A stretch of 64,000 nt of DNA from JAEYOM01 sp036260935 (lineage in GTDB: Bacteria; Bacillota; Clostridia; Acetivibrionales; DTU013): NCBI GenBank assembly GCA_036260935.1, contig DATALQ010000010.1, positions 62,001 to 126,000 on the forward strand, in the 5' to 3' direction. This document shows positions 41,206 through 49,327 of the stretch, one piece after another. The first letter of the stretch is position 1, and each line of letters begins with the position of its first letter. The translations under genes and the position numbers were made by a program. The notes beneath the pieces are model-generated. The model did no database searches. It was not told the DNA's origin and saw only the letters and a list, made by a program, of their open reading frames with translations.

Positions 41206-42393
41206 ATGAGCGAACCGATCAGGAAACCCAGCCAAACTCCCGAAAGCTACAGCCCCAAAGTAAAACCGGAAATCCTTACTATGGCGCAACACGCTGCCTT
41301 TGCGACCGACACTATTGCTGACCCCTTTGCGGGCGGCGAACCGCCACGCACATCAAATCGGATTCTTAACTACCGCAGGATTCAAAACTGGGAGAATTAC
41401 TTCCTCGCTTCGGCGATTTGCTCGGTGGCAAAGGCGACGGGAGCCGATGAAGAAGCCTTCAAAGCCATCGGGAACGAGAAGGTCAATAATGGCTTTCACT
41501 TTTTTTCCGCCATTACAGGTGACATGTTCACGGTACTTTACGCCGCGGATAAGCCTTGTGACAGCGGCGTGACCAACTACTTCTTTGTGCCGCAGGTTAT
41601 AAAGCGGGCATATTCCGCTTTTGGCTGTGATTGCATTTATCTTTCCAACGCGCAGATTCAAAAAGATTACCGGGTAGTGACGAACGCCATCAAAGCTTCT
41701 GTCGACAAAGGTATCCCTGTTTTGGCATGGGGCATGGGCAATGTAACCTTGGGTGACGGAAGCTACTACGATCCGCTGCCGGAAGGGTGCTTAATCGGCG
41801 GTTATGATAAAAATGACATTTTGTATGTCAATCTCTATCCCGGCCCCGAGCGGATGAGTGTGGATAGCGACGGATATACCGCTGTTACCCGCGGGCTTGC
41901 CACTACAAAAGGGCTGTTTTTCGTGGGCAATCCAATAGAAAAGCCTGATTTGCGCGAAATTTACCGCAGAGTAATTGAGGGCATCCCTGCCTTTTTAGCA
42001 ATGCAGCCTGCCGACGGTTATGTATTCGGGCGGTCAGCCTTTGAAAAATGGGCGGATACGCTATTGGACGATAGCCGCTTCGCAGGAAAAACCGATGACG
42101 AACTAGGTGGCGTCTGCTGGAATTTACACTGCTCACCCTACTGTAACATATGCACCAGTGCTGCGGAAGCTTTCATACGGGCTGCTGCAGAGGTATACAA
42201 TATAGCGCTTGCAAAAAAGCTGCTGCCGCTTTATGAGGGATTAACACAGCTGCGGCAGCAAATATGGACATTGCACGGCGATTTCTTTCCGCCGATGGAC
42301 AAGTTCAGAACGCATGAGTTCCGGGCGCAAATCGCCGAAACTCTGCGACGGATGGGCGGTCTCTGCAATGCTATTCTGCAGGCCTTTGAGTGA
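41206..42393 (+). CDS. Protein of unknown function, possibly cysteine-peptidase-like fold
   Basis: A 395-residue cytoplasmic protein; ATG 41206 is five bases after AAGGAGGAT. No signal peptide or membrane helix is visible. The middle has the pattern GIPVLAWGMGNVTLGDG ... GCLIGGYDKNDILYVNLYPG, which resembles the His/Asp half of papain-like C39/BtrH-type folds, with ASAICSVAKATG as a possible cysteine site upstream; this is a weak resemblance. The C-terminal 120 residues are helical and include CWNLHCSPYCNICTSA, a cysteine-rich motif. It follows the AraC-type regulator closely, so its job is probably tied to the signal that regulator senses. I do not recognise a family with certainty. Confidence 0.7.
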   Translation: MSEPIRKPSQTPESYSPKVKPEILTMAQHAAFATDTIADPFAGGEPPRTSNRILNYRRIQNWENYFLASAICSVAKATGADEEAFKAIGNEKVNNGFHFFSAITGDMFTVLYAADKPCDSGVTNYFFVPQVIKRAYSAFGCDCIYLSNAQIQKDYRVVTNAIKASVDKGIPVLAWGMGNVTLGDGSYYDPLPEGCLIGGYDKNDILYVNLYPGPERMSVDSDGYTAVTRGLATTKGLFFVGNPIEKPDLREIYRRVIEGIPAFLAMQPADGYVFGRSAFEKWADTLLDDSRFAGKTDDELGGVCWNLHCSPYCNICTSAAEAFIRAAAEVYNIALAKKLLPLYEGLTQLRQQIWTLHGDFFPPMDKFRTHEFRAQIAETLRRMGGLCNAILQAFE

Positions 42394-42397
42394 TTCC

Positions 42398-43387
42398 TCA
42401 GGTCTGCGGTTTGCGGCCGACGCCTGCAGGGAATTCCTTGACAAGGTTTATTTTCATGGCTTCTTCCTTTGATATGGGAGTTTTTGTCCAGTCTATGGTT
42501 TTTTCATAGCCTGCATAGTCACTTATGCGAACGGCGCATAACAGACCGTCTTCTCCGCGTTCATAAGCTGAAATGCCTGAAAGTGCTACACGGGACAACT
42601 CCTTCTGGCCTTGTTCGGATACGATGTGAACCCACTCAATTATGGCGGTAACATTGTCATCAGTTATTGTCTCGTAACGCATGCCGACACACCTTGGTAT
42701 GTAGCTGTTCATACGCTCAAATATCCTGCGAAGCTCTTCACGGCTGTGATCATCATAGCAGATATCCTTGATTGGCTCGTAGCCTCCGAATATGCAGTTC
42801 TCTCCCATGACACCCATTATTCTGTCCACATCGGCACCCGGCACATGGTGAAGCGCCTCATAATACTCTCGCATAGCGCCTGTAAGCAAACCGGGGTCGC
42901 CCATTTCCAGGTGCGCTGATGGGAACATCGGCTTGCGGTAGGCCGTAAGTCCGGGAACATATGTACAATGGCAATACAGGCGAACCTCATCAAGCTTGTC
43001 TGCCGTACGCAAATCGCCGACTATAAACATAGGCACTTGGTTAATTTCGCCATCCACTACAAAATTTATAACAGCCTCTGTGATTGAGCGGCCGTTGGCT
43101 CTTGTCTGAACAACGGGCTGTATGCTTGCGCTTTGCGCTTTAAAGGTGCCAAGCCATCCCCCGGCAAAGTTCTTTATTTCTGAAAGCCCCTCAAAACGGC
43201 CATGAGGCGCATCTACAACACATGGAACATTTCCAAACAGCTTCTTTTCGCAGAAATATCCGGCAGCTTCGTCTATTAAGCCACTGCAGACCGCGTTCAT
43301 AAATTTCAATTCGGGAGAATTAGCATTAATAACGCGGCCCGGTTTTGTATGAAGCTTTGCCAGTGAGCACTCTTGTCTAATTTTCAT
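42398..43387 (-). CDS. Tandem NTF2/SnoaL-like domain protein
   Basis: A 329-residue protein that appears to hold two cone-shaped NTF2-like domains (about 20-140 and 170-310): each has a helix with FMNAVCSGLIDEAAGYF or YYEALHHVPGADVDRIMGVM, followed by an FGNVPCVVDAPHGRFEGLSEI / FGGYEPIKDICYDDHSREE stretch, and beta strands. Such domains serve as ligand-binding shells or isomerase-like enzymes; no catalytic residues are obvious. ATG 43387 is about nine bases after AAAGG. It converges with the preceding unknown gene, five bases apart, and no partner lies upstream on its strand. Confidence 0.65.
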   Translation of the reverse strand: MKIRQECSLAKLHTKPGRVINANSPELKFMNAVCSGLIDEAAGYFCEKKLFGNVPCVVDAPHGRFEGLSEIKNFAGGWLGTFKAQSASIQPVVQTRANGRSITEAVINFVVDGEINQVPMFIVGDLRTADKLDEVRLYCHCTYVPGLTAYRKPMFPSAHLEMGDPGLLTGAMREYYEALHHVPGADVDRIMGVMGENCIFGGYEPIKDICYDDHSREELRRIFERMNSYIPRCVGMRYETITDDNVTAIIEWVHIVSEQGQKELSRVALSGISAYERGEDGLLCAVRISDYAGYEKTIDWTKTPISKEEAMKINLVKEFPAGVGRKPQT

Positions 43388-43494
43388 AACAATATACCTT
43401 TCCTTCCAGAATAAATTAATGATAGCACAATTTCCTCTCTTAATCCAAGCAATATCAAACTTTGATTGCACCTGTTGAAGTCACGGAAACCGCT

Positions 43495-43549
43495 TGAAGT
43501 GCACCCCAAATGTTGAACCGAAAAATCCAACATTCGGAGATGCACTTCA
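43495..43549. repeat. Miniature inverted-repeat element or IS3-type end remnant
   Basis: TGAAGTGCA (43495-43503) and TGCACTTCA (43541-43549) face each other as terminal inverted repeats, with a second inner pair ATGTTG / CAACAT. TGAAGTGCACCCC resembles ends of IS150-group elements. The 55-base unit has no coding content. Confidence 0.5.
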
Positions 43550-43608
43550 TATTGAGACAGCCCTTTTTAGGGGTGCGGAAGCTATTCCCGGGGGTGGATT
43601 TGATTATA

Positions 43609-44436
43609 TCATGTAGGCTTGCTTATAAAGTCCTGTGTAAACATGGTGCCCATTTGTCCACCTGCTCGTATTCCAATTCCAATATGGGTGAAATTTGGGC
43701 TTAAAATATTCTTCCTGTGTCCGGGTGAATTCATTAATGCATTTTCTGCGGCATCTACAGTCTGGTTCCCTGCAATGTTCTCTCCCGCATATACATAGTT
43801 AATGCCGAAAGCTTTCATCATATCAAACGGACTGCCATACTGGGGCGAGTTGTGGCTGAAGTAGTTGTTGTCTATCATATCCTGTGACTTGATCCTTGCC
43901 ATCTTTGTCAATTCCATATCTATCTGCAGTGCGGGCACACCGGCTTGAGCACGCGCCTGATTTACCAAATTAAACATCTGCTGCTCCTGGGTTGTCAGAG
44001 CATTGCTGTTTGTTTGAGCCGCACCCTGGCCACTCTGTTTAGTTCCAGGTACCCTTCCAGGTGCCCCTGCGGATGTTGTACCGGGTACATTTGCAGAATA
44101 ATTTGGCGTCGTACCAGGGCTTGTTACATTAGGTATTACAGGAGTACATTGACTTTGAGGAATGAAGCCGATATCATTATTTGGAAGCTTTACCGCATAC
44201 CAGTCTGCAACCTTACTGAGCACATCCATTCTGGTGTCTTTACTGACAGTCTTCACTGCGGAAGAATTATTCGAGCAGCCTGACCTGACAGGAACCTGAT
44301 CAAATATTACCTTTAACCTTGTTACATTATTCATTTCGGAAATGGAAGATTGACTACCCTTTGCAGCTGCCCGTCCGCATGATGCCGATAATATCAGAGC
44401 CATTATCACCAATATGATAAGTGGGCTTTTTTTCAT
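43609..44436 (-). CDS. Secreted SH3/CAP-domain protein (YkwD-like)
   Basis: A 275-residue exported protein. The signal peptide (1-19) ends in SASC, a poor but possible lipobox. An SH3-like domain (about 38-100, with VPVRSGCSNNSSAV and WYAVKLPNNDIGFIP) precedes a Pro/Thr/Gly-rich linker and a C-terminal CAP/SCP domain (about 150-272) with FNLVNQARAQAGVPALQ, YFSHNSPQYG, YAGENIAG and SPGHRKNILSPNFTHIGIG. The His and Glu residues of the CAP cavity are present. Proteins of this type are common on clostridial cells and spores; SH3 binding to the wall is inferred. It is divergent from ssb. Confidence 0.9.
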   Translation of the reverse strand: MKKSPLIILVIMALILSASCGRAAAKGSQSSISEMNNVTRLKVIFDQVPVRSGCSNNSSAVKTVSKDTRMDVLSKVADWYAVKLPNNDIGFIPQSQCTPVIPNVTSPGTTPNYSANVPGTTSAGAPGRVPGTKQSGQGAAQTNSNALTTQEQQMFNLVNQARAQAGVPALQIDMELTKMARIKSQDMIDNNYFSHNSPQYGSPFDMMKAFGINYVYAGENIAGNQTVDAAENALMNSPGHRKNILSPNFTHIGIGIRAGGQMGTMFTQDFISKPT

Positions 44437-44574
44437 AATACTACCTCCTTAAAAAATTAAATTAGAATAAGTTCTTATGTTTATTATTCTAAATTTTATT
44501 TTTTTTATGTTAATTTAGATGCGCGGGGGAAAGGGTTTTTCGCGATGTTGGCTTGAGGTATTTTATTACTGGTA

Positions 44575-44613
44575 TTGACAAATTATACCAAATTAATATA
44601 ATATTATATTAAT
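44575..44613 (+). promoter_or_regulatory. ssb promoter overlapped by a 22-base perfect palindrome
   Basis: TTGACA (44575-44580), 16 bases, TATAAT (44597-44602). The bases 44592-44613 form an exact palindrome centred on the end of the -10 box, a position that would let a repressor block the promoter. Confidence 0.6.
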
Positions 44614-44645
44614 ATTACAAAATATGTTTATATGGAGGGCGTACT

Positions 44646-45020
44646 ATGCTGAATAATACAATAATATCGGGGAGACTGACAAAGGAACCCGAACTGAAGC
44701 ATGTAACAGAAAATCAAACACCTGTCTTGAATTTTACACTTGCAGTCGACAGGGATCCATTCGATGGAAACAGCGAGAAGAAAGCGGACTTTATCCCCGT
44801 GGTCGCATGGAACGGGATTGCCATGTTTATTTCGGATCATTTTGGAAAAGGCGGAGCCTTGACTGTACAAGGACGGCTTCAGTCCAGGACATGGGACGCT
44901 CCGGAAGGTAAGAAACACTATGTTGTTGAACTTGTGGCGGACAAGGCTTATTTCTCCGGCCGCAGTAAACGGAACGATGAAGCGGTTGCGGAAAGCGAAG
45001 CGGAGGATTACTCCGCGTAA
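44646..45020 (+). CDS. ssb: Single-stranded DNA-binding protein
   Basis: A 124-residue SSB with one OB fold; NNTIISGRLTKEPELKHV, VLNFTLAVDR, FIPVVAWNGIA and LTVQGRLQSRTWD are all family strands. The C-terminus is acidic (EAVAESEAEDYSA) but lacks the classic DDDIPF tip that recruits other repair proteins, and the linker is short. It stands alone rather than between rpsF and rpsR, which suggests a secondary SSB rather than the replication SSB. GGAGG lies seven bases upstream of the ATG. Confidence 0.93.
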   Translation: MLNNTIISGRLTKEPELKHVTENQTPVLNFTLAVDRDPFDGNSEKKADFIPVVAWNGIAMFISDHFGKGGALTVQGRLQSRTWDAPEGKKHYVVELVADKAYFSGRSKRNDEAVAESEAEDYSA

Positions 45021-45099
45021 GGATTAGTACATATTCGGATATAAAAATAAGTATCACAAGTTAATCCTGCAGATGCGCTTTATCATCAGTTAATTGTTT

Positions 45100-45128
45100 T
45101 TGACTGGGATATAGTTTTGTGATATATT
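45100..45128 (+). promoter_or_regulatory. Promoter of the ECF transporter leader
   Basis: TTGACT (45100-45105), 17 bases, TATATT (45123-45128). Transcription would start near 45135, about 130 bases before the first gene. Confidence 0.75.
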
Positions 45129-45134
45129 TATTTA

Positions 45135-45250
45135 GAAATTGAAACCAGGAAGGTTTCAGCTATCGTTATTAGTGATTCGGAAGCAAATTAGAGTAGACCC
45201 ATGAAGGGACTAAGTTTTGTAACGCCCTTTATGGGTCATTTTATTTTGTA
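45135..45250 (+). ncRNA. Unclassified attenuator leader of the Co/Ni transporter operon
   Basis: The leader begins with a small hairpin (GAAACC-AGGA-AGGTTTC near 45141-45159), then about 37 bases of unpaired-looking sequence, and ends in a 13-pair terminator (45196-45208 with 45225-45237) followed by ATTTTATTTT, just before the ribosome site of the first gene. Such a terminator inside a leader indicates attenuation. I do not see the conserved parts of cobalamin, NiCo or other riboswitch classes I know. Confidence 0.65.
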
Positions 45251-45264
45251 AAGGAGCCGATGTT

Positions 45265-46317
45265 ATGCATATGGCTGATGCATTGATTTCACCGGCGGTT
45301 GGTGGGATCATGCTTGCTGCAACTGCTGGAGCCGCAGCTTACTCCATAAAGAAAATACAAAATGATCTGGACGAAAAGAAAATCCCTCTGATGGGAGTCA
45401 TGGGGGCATTTGTATTTGCGGCGCAAATGATTAATTTTTCAGTACCGGGAACGGGCTCAAGCGGACATCTTGGAGGAGGTATGCTCCTTTCGGTATTGCT
45501 GGGACCCTATGCTGGATTTTTGACCATGGCTTCAATTCTTCTGATTCAGGCACTATTCTTTGGGGATGGGGGCCTGCTCGCATATGGCTGCAATGTATTC
45601 AATCTTGGCTTTTTTACCTGTTTTATTGCCTATCCGTATATTTTCAAGTGGTTTACACGCAAAGGCGTAAACTCCAAAAGAATATTCACCGCCTCGATGG
45701 TCTCTGCTGTGATCGGCCTTCAACTGGGTGCTTTCAGCGTGGTGATTGAGACGCTGCTGTCCGGAAAGACTGAACTGCCTTTCGGGACCTTTTTGCTTCT
45801 CATGCAGCCAATACACCTTGCAATAGGTATTGTTGAAGGACTTGTAACTGCAGCGGTTGTTACTTTTGTGTGGAAGGCAAGGCCGGAGATAATTGAAAAA
45901 ACAGCTGTTGGAGAGGCTATAGGCAATATATCCATGAAGAAGGTCCTTGCGGGGCTATTAATAGCAGTAGTTGTAATCGGAGGCGGTTTATCGTGGTTTG
46001 CTTCTTCAAGCCCTGACGGACTTGAGTGGTCTATGTTCAAAACTGCGGGAAAAACTGAACTTGAAGCACAAAACAGAATTAACGAAGCTTTATCTGAAAT
46101 ACAAAGCAAAACGGCATTTCTGCCTGATTACAGCTTTAAGGCAAATCAGGACGAAAATAGTGAAAAGCAGGCTGCTCAGGAGAGCACATGGCCGTCAATC
46201 AATGCGGGTACGAGTGTTTCAGGAATAACAGGTGGAATAATGACGCTTGTATTGGCAGTTCTAACCGGGTTGATTATCAGTATCTTTAAGAGAAGGAAAA
46301 GAAAAACGGCTGATTAA
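45265..46317 (+). CDS. ECF-type cobalt/nickel transporter S component, CbiM fused to CbiN/PDGLE part
   Basis: A 350-residue membrane protein combining the substrate-capturing CbiM/NikM unit with a C-terminal CbiN-like PDGLE unit. The metal-binding N-terminus MHMADALIS is intact (the N-terminal amine and first histidine ligate Co2+ or Ni2+). FSVPGTGSSGHLGGGML and the ALFFGDGGLLAYGCNVFNLG segment are typical. After about residue 210 a separate helix, a SSPDGLEW extracellular stretch and a last helix with Arg/Lys tail form the PDGLE part. It heads the operon cbiM-cbiQ-cbiO. Cobalt or nickel cannot be told apart from the sequence. Confidence 0.93.
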   Translation: MHMADALISPAVGGIMLAATAGAAAYSIKKIQNDLDEKKIPLMGVMGAFVFAAQMINFSVPGTGSSGHLGGGMLLSVLLGPYAGFLTMASILLIQALFFGDGGLLAYGCNVFNLGFFTCFIAYPYIFKWFTRKGVNSKRIFTASMVSAVIGLQLGAFSVVIETLLSGKTELPFGTFLLLMQPIHLAIGIVEGLVTAAVVTFVWKARPEIIEKTAVGEAIGNISMKKVLAGLLIAVVVIGGGLSWFASSSPDGLEWSMFKTAGKTELEAQNRINEALSEIQSKTAFLPDYSFKANQDENSEKQAAQESTWPSINAGTSVSGITGGIMTLVLAVLTGLIISIFKRRKRKTAD

Positions 46318-46324
46318 GGACTAT

Positions 46325-47137
46325 ATGACTAAGATAACTAATTCATTAAATAATATATGGCTTCTGGATGACCTGGCAAAGAAGGGAACTTCCATCCACA
46401 AGATGCATCCGCTTGTAAAGCTTGTAACTACATTGGTTTATTTAGCGGCTGTTATTTCTTTTGGGCGGTATGATATCGGGAGACTTTTGCCTTATGTGTT
46501 TTATCCGGTGGTTATCATAGCTTTGGCAGAACTTCCGGTGGTTCCGGTACTAAAAAGAGTATTGCTTGTAGAACCGTTTATCATAGGCATTGGCATATTG
46601 AATCCGCTTTTTGACAACCACACTGTAATGCTTGGCGGGGTTGCCATATCTCACGGCTGGGTTACTTTTCTTTCAATCTTTATCAAGTGTGGATTGACTG
46701 TCGTTGTAAGCATTCTGCTTGTTGCAACTACCGGAATGGATAAACTGGCTGCAGCTTTAAGAATGCTGAAGCTCCCCAAACTTTTTGTTTTGCAGCTTCT
46801 ATTAACATACCGCTACATTTCCGTTCTTATTGAAGAGGTGTTCAGAATGCAGAGAGCATACTCATTAAGGGCACCCGGACAAAAAGGAATACATATAAGC
46901 ATTTGGGGTTCTTTTGCCGGTCAATTGATACTCAGAACTTATGAGAGAGCGCAGCGTGTGTATCAGTCAATGAGCCTGAGAGGGTTTACAGGTGAATACA
47001 ATACTGGAAAGATAGCAAGAATCGGTTTAAAGGATTTTGCCTACATTGCAGGATGGAGTCTGTTTTTTATTACAGCGAGAATTTACGATGTACCTATGCT
47101 GATAGGTATACTGTTTACAGGAGTGATAAATAAATGA
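46325..47137 (+). CDS. cbiQ: ECF transporter T component CbiQ
   Basis: A 270-residue transmembrane coupling protein that links the substrate unit with the ATPase. Several membrane helices are visible in the first 150 residues, and the cytoplasmic coupling helices carry two Ala-Arg-Gly-type motifs in altered form, SLRAPGQKG and SMSLRGFTGEY (about 184-192 and 215-226), which contact the ATPase. It begins seven bases after the preceding stop and overlaps the ATPase start by four bases (ATGA), so the three genes are a tight operon. Confidence 0.93.
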   Translation: MTKITNSLNNIWLLDDLAKKGTSIHKMHPLVKLVTTLVYLAAVISFGRYDIGRLLPYVFYPVVIIALAELPVVPVLKRVLLVEPFIIGIGILNPLFDNHTVMLGGVAISHGWVTFLSIFIKCGLTVVVSILLVATTGMDKLAAALRMLKLPKLFVLQLLLTYRYISVLIEEVFRMQRAYSLRAPGQKGIHISIWGSFAGQLILRTYERAQRVYQSMSLRGFTGEYNTGKIARIGLKDFAYIAGWSLFFITARIYDVPMLIGILFTGVINK

Positions 47138-47892
47138 GTCATCACAAACTTGAGGTAAGGAACCTTCATTTCTCATATCCGGATGGTCATGAAGCGGTAA
47201 AGAATATATCATTTTTAATACACCATGGCGAATCTGTCGGTATTATCGGTGCCAACGGTGCCGGGAAGTCTACTTTGCTAATGCTCCTGATGGGAGTTCT
47301 GTTTCCCGATGCCGGTGAAGTGCTGGTTGGAGATGTCCATGTTACAAAAAAGACATTGCCGATGATAAGGCAGAGGTTGGGTATGGTTTTTCAGGACCCG
47401 GACGATCAGTTGTTTATGACATCCGTTTATGATGATGTAGCTTTTGGGCCAAGAAACTACAAACTCGATGAAGCAGAAGTTGAGGACAGGGTTATGAAAG
47501 CCTTGGAATTGGTAGGTATAACGCATCTTAAGGATCGGGCGCCATTCAAACTGTCGGGAGGGGAAAAAAGAGCTGCCGCGATAGCTACCGTGCTGTCAAT
47601 GCAGCCCGATGTACTGATTATGGACGAACCAACATCAGCGTTGGACCCTAAATCGAGGCGGCGGGTAATGAATTTGTTGAAAAGCTTCGAACATACGAAA
47701 ATAATAACAAGTCATGATTTGGACATGGTGTTTGAAACCTGTAACAGGATTATTGTTATTAATAAAGGCGAGATCGTCGCTGATGGGATAACGGAAGAGA
47801 TTTTGACAAATGCGGAACTGTTGGACAATTGTGGACTGGAAATGCCTCTATCTATTCAAAACTGCCCTGTTTGCGGGTGCTCCAAAAGGTGA
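47134..47892 (+). CDS. cbiO: ECF transporter ATPase CbiO
   Basis: A 252-residue ABC ATPase powering cobalt/nickel uptake. Walker A GANGAGKST at 39-47, Q loop VFQDPDDQLF, signature LSGGEKR, Walker B VLIMDEPTSALD and the switch histidine in TSHDLD are present. A homodimer is expected because only one ATPase gene is encoded. The C-terminus ends in CPVCGCSK, a cysteine cluster that is unusual and may touch metal. Confidence 0.95.
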   Translation: MSHHKLEVRNLHFSYPDGHEAVKNISFLIHHGESVGIIGANGAGKSTLLMLLMGVLFPDAGEVLVGDVHVTKKTLPMIRQRLGMVFQDPDDQLFMTSVYDDVAFGPRNYKLDEAEVEDRVMKALELVGITHLKDRAPFKLSGGEKRAAAIATVLSMQPDVLIMDEPTSALDPKSRRRVMNLLKSFEHTKIITSHDLDMVFETCNRIIVINKGEIVADGITEEILTNAELLDNCGLEMPLSIQNCPVCGCSKR

Positions 47893-48003
47893 TGGAAGAC
47901 TGCAAGGAATAATTGTTATTATACGTGAGAACCTGTAACAACTCAAATGTCATTACCATAAAATGATAATATAAGTTAACCTTTTTGCAAGGAGGTTTTA
48001 ATC

Positions 48004-48927
48004 ATGCTCTCGGGCATTGAATTCATAAAACAGTCCCTGGGTTTACATCTGTTTTTTGCAAGGATTATGAAAGAACACTCATTTTTCCTTGAAGCGGGAT
48101 TTACACCGAGGGACGCCGGCTTTACCCAGCAGGCGGATGCTTTTCGCAGGGAATTTGACGGACTTCTGGGAGAGGCCGTTTTACTTTCCAATGGTGTTGT
48201 TAACCCCGGGGTTCTTCAATCAGGTGAAGTAATAACGCCTTTTACTCTGAATGCAGAAATGGCAACGACATATTTTACAGGCGTACAGATACCGACTCAA
48301 CTGACGCAGGCAGAAGCAGGCCTAACAGGCGGTGGTATGATAACAGCCAACCCTGTGCTTGAACAGCGTGTATTTGCGCTTAACCAAAGGGCAATAAATG
48401 CTACTTCTGCATTAATTCAGTTCAAAACAAATATTTTATCGAATGTTTTGAGCTGTAAAATGTTTACGTTTAATTACCCCTTGTTGATCGTACACATAAC
48501 ACGCGAGGCAGAATTATATCTTATGCAGCTTAGAAGACTTCAAAACAGGGAAGAGATAAGTCTGGAAAGAGAAGCCTATGAACAGGAATTCTTCTGGAAC
48601 AGGCAAATGGCGGAACATGCCAAGTTTATTCGTGGATTGCTTGACCCGACAGAAAATAATCTGATCAGTCAGGCTAACAATTTTGGAAACGAGTTTGATC
48701 AATTGACAGCAGAGGCACAGGCGGCAATGAATGCGACCGTTCCCTCGGCTAAAGTTACCGATGAAAGCTTGAAGGCAACCGAGGATTTAAGGAATTTCAA
48801 GGCGCAAGGCACGCAAGGTATTCTTGCATGTAAAGTAAAATCTATCATTATTCCGCTGCTGGGTGATCATGTATTGCGTGAAGCGAACCATTATCTGCGG
48901 CTGCTTAAAATGTTCGAAAGAAGCTGA
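48004..48927 (+). CDS. DUF2935 helical protein
   Basis: A 307-residue all-helical protein of the DUF2935 family, built from two similar four-helix halves. Each half has a HLFFARIMKEHSFFLEAG or FFWNRQMAEHAKFIRGLL helix followed by a QADAFRREFDGLL or QANNFGNEFDQLT helix. The conserved Glu/His pairs within these bundles resemble ferritin-like metal sites, so metal binding is a fair guess; no activity is known for the family. A strong AAGGAGG precedes the ATG. It sits between a Co/Ni transporter and a manganese-controlled gene, which fits a metal link. Confidence 0.85.
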   Translation: MLSGIEFIKQSLGLHLFFARIMKEHSFFLEAGFTPRDAGFTQQADAFRREFDGLLGEAVLLSNGVVNPGVLQSGEVITPFTLNAEMATTYFTGVQIPTQLTQAEAGLTGGGMITANPVLEQRVFALNQRAINATSALIQFKTNILSNVLSCKMFTFNYPLLIVHITREAELYLMQLRRLQNREEISLEREAYEQEFFWNRQMAEHAKFIRGLLDPTENNLISQANNFGNEFDQLTAEAQAAMNATVPSAKVTDESLKATEDLRNFKAQGTQGILACKVKSIIIPLLGDHVLREANHYLRLLKMFERS

Positions 48928-48955
48928 CAAATTATTTCTAAATAAAGTGCAAACT

Positions 48956-48997
48956 AAAAAGCCTGCTGTGACAGATATAAGCACACCAGGCTTTTAT
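48956..48997 (+). terminator. Terminator after the DUF2935 gene
   Basis: AAAAAGCCTG(C)TGTG pairs with CACA(C)CAGGCTTTT, then TATTAT follows. Confidence 0.85.
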
Positions 48998-49128
48998 TAT
49001 GCCTTTTAAACCATGAATATGGCCGAAAAAGCACCTCAATTGCTTATTCAACCGGACCCCAACCCTCTGATGAACGGTAAAAAACTGAGATTCAGAAGAC
49101 CAATTGCAGTAGATTAACAAATGTTATA

Positions 49129-49157
49129 TTGACAAGCTGATATTTAATAATTAATAT
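49129..49157 (+). promoter_or_regulatory. Promoter of the manganese riboswitch transcript
   Basis: TTGACA (49129-49134), 17 bases, TAATAT (49152-49157), directly before the riboswitch. Confidence 0.65.
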
Positions 49158-49164
49158 TGTATTT

Positions 49165-49296
49165 GTTAAGAGGGAGTAGTTTTTATTACAAAGTCAACAT
49201 ACTGGTGGATGCCTTCACCTGGCTTTGTAACCAAATTGGTAACGAGACTTTTAACATAATCCTTTTAAAGGATTATGTTGAAAGTCTTTTTTATAT
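49165..49296 (+). ncRNA. yybP-ykoY manganese riboswitch
   Basis: The two conserved loops of this class are both readable: GGGAGTAG at 49172-49179 with GTCAACATACTGGTGG, and GGTAACGAGACTT near 49238-49250. A terminator made from AGACTTT and AAAGTCT with an inner ACATAATCC stem and a T-run (49245-49292) overlaps the second loop, as in known transcriptional Mn2+ switches: metal binding would favour the antiterminated form. It precedes a GDT1/UPF0016 transporter, a common target. Confidence 0.93.
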
Positions 49297-49327
49297 ACTA
49301 ACAACAACTTCTGAGAGGACGGATGAA

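Noticed and set aside
45135..45250. Cobalamin riboswitch before cbiM
   Set aside because: The conserved cobalamin core is absent and the leader is too short, so I list it only as an unclassified attenuator.
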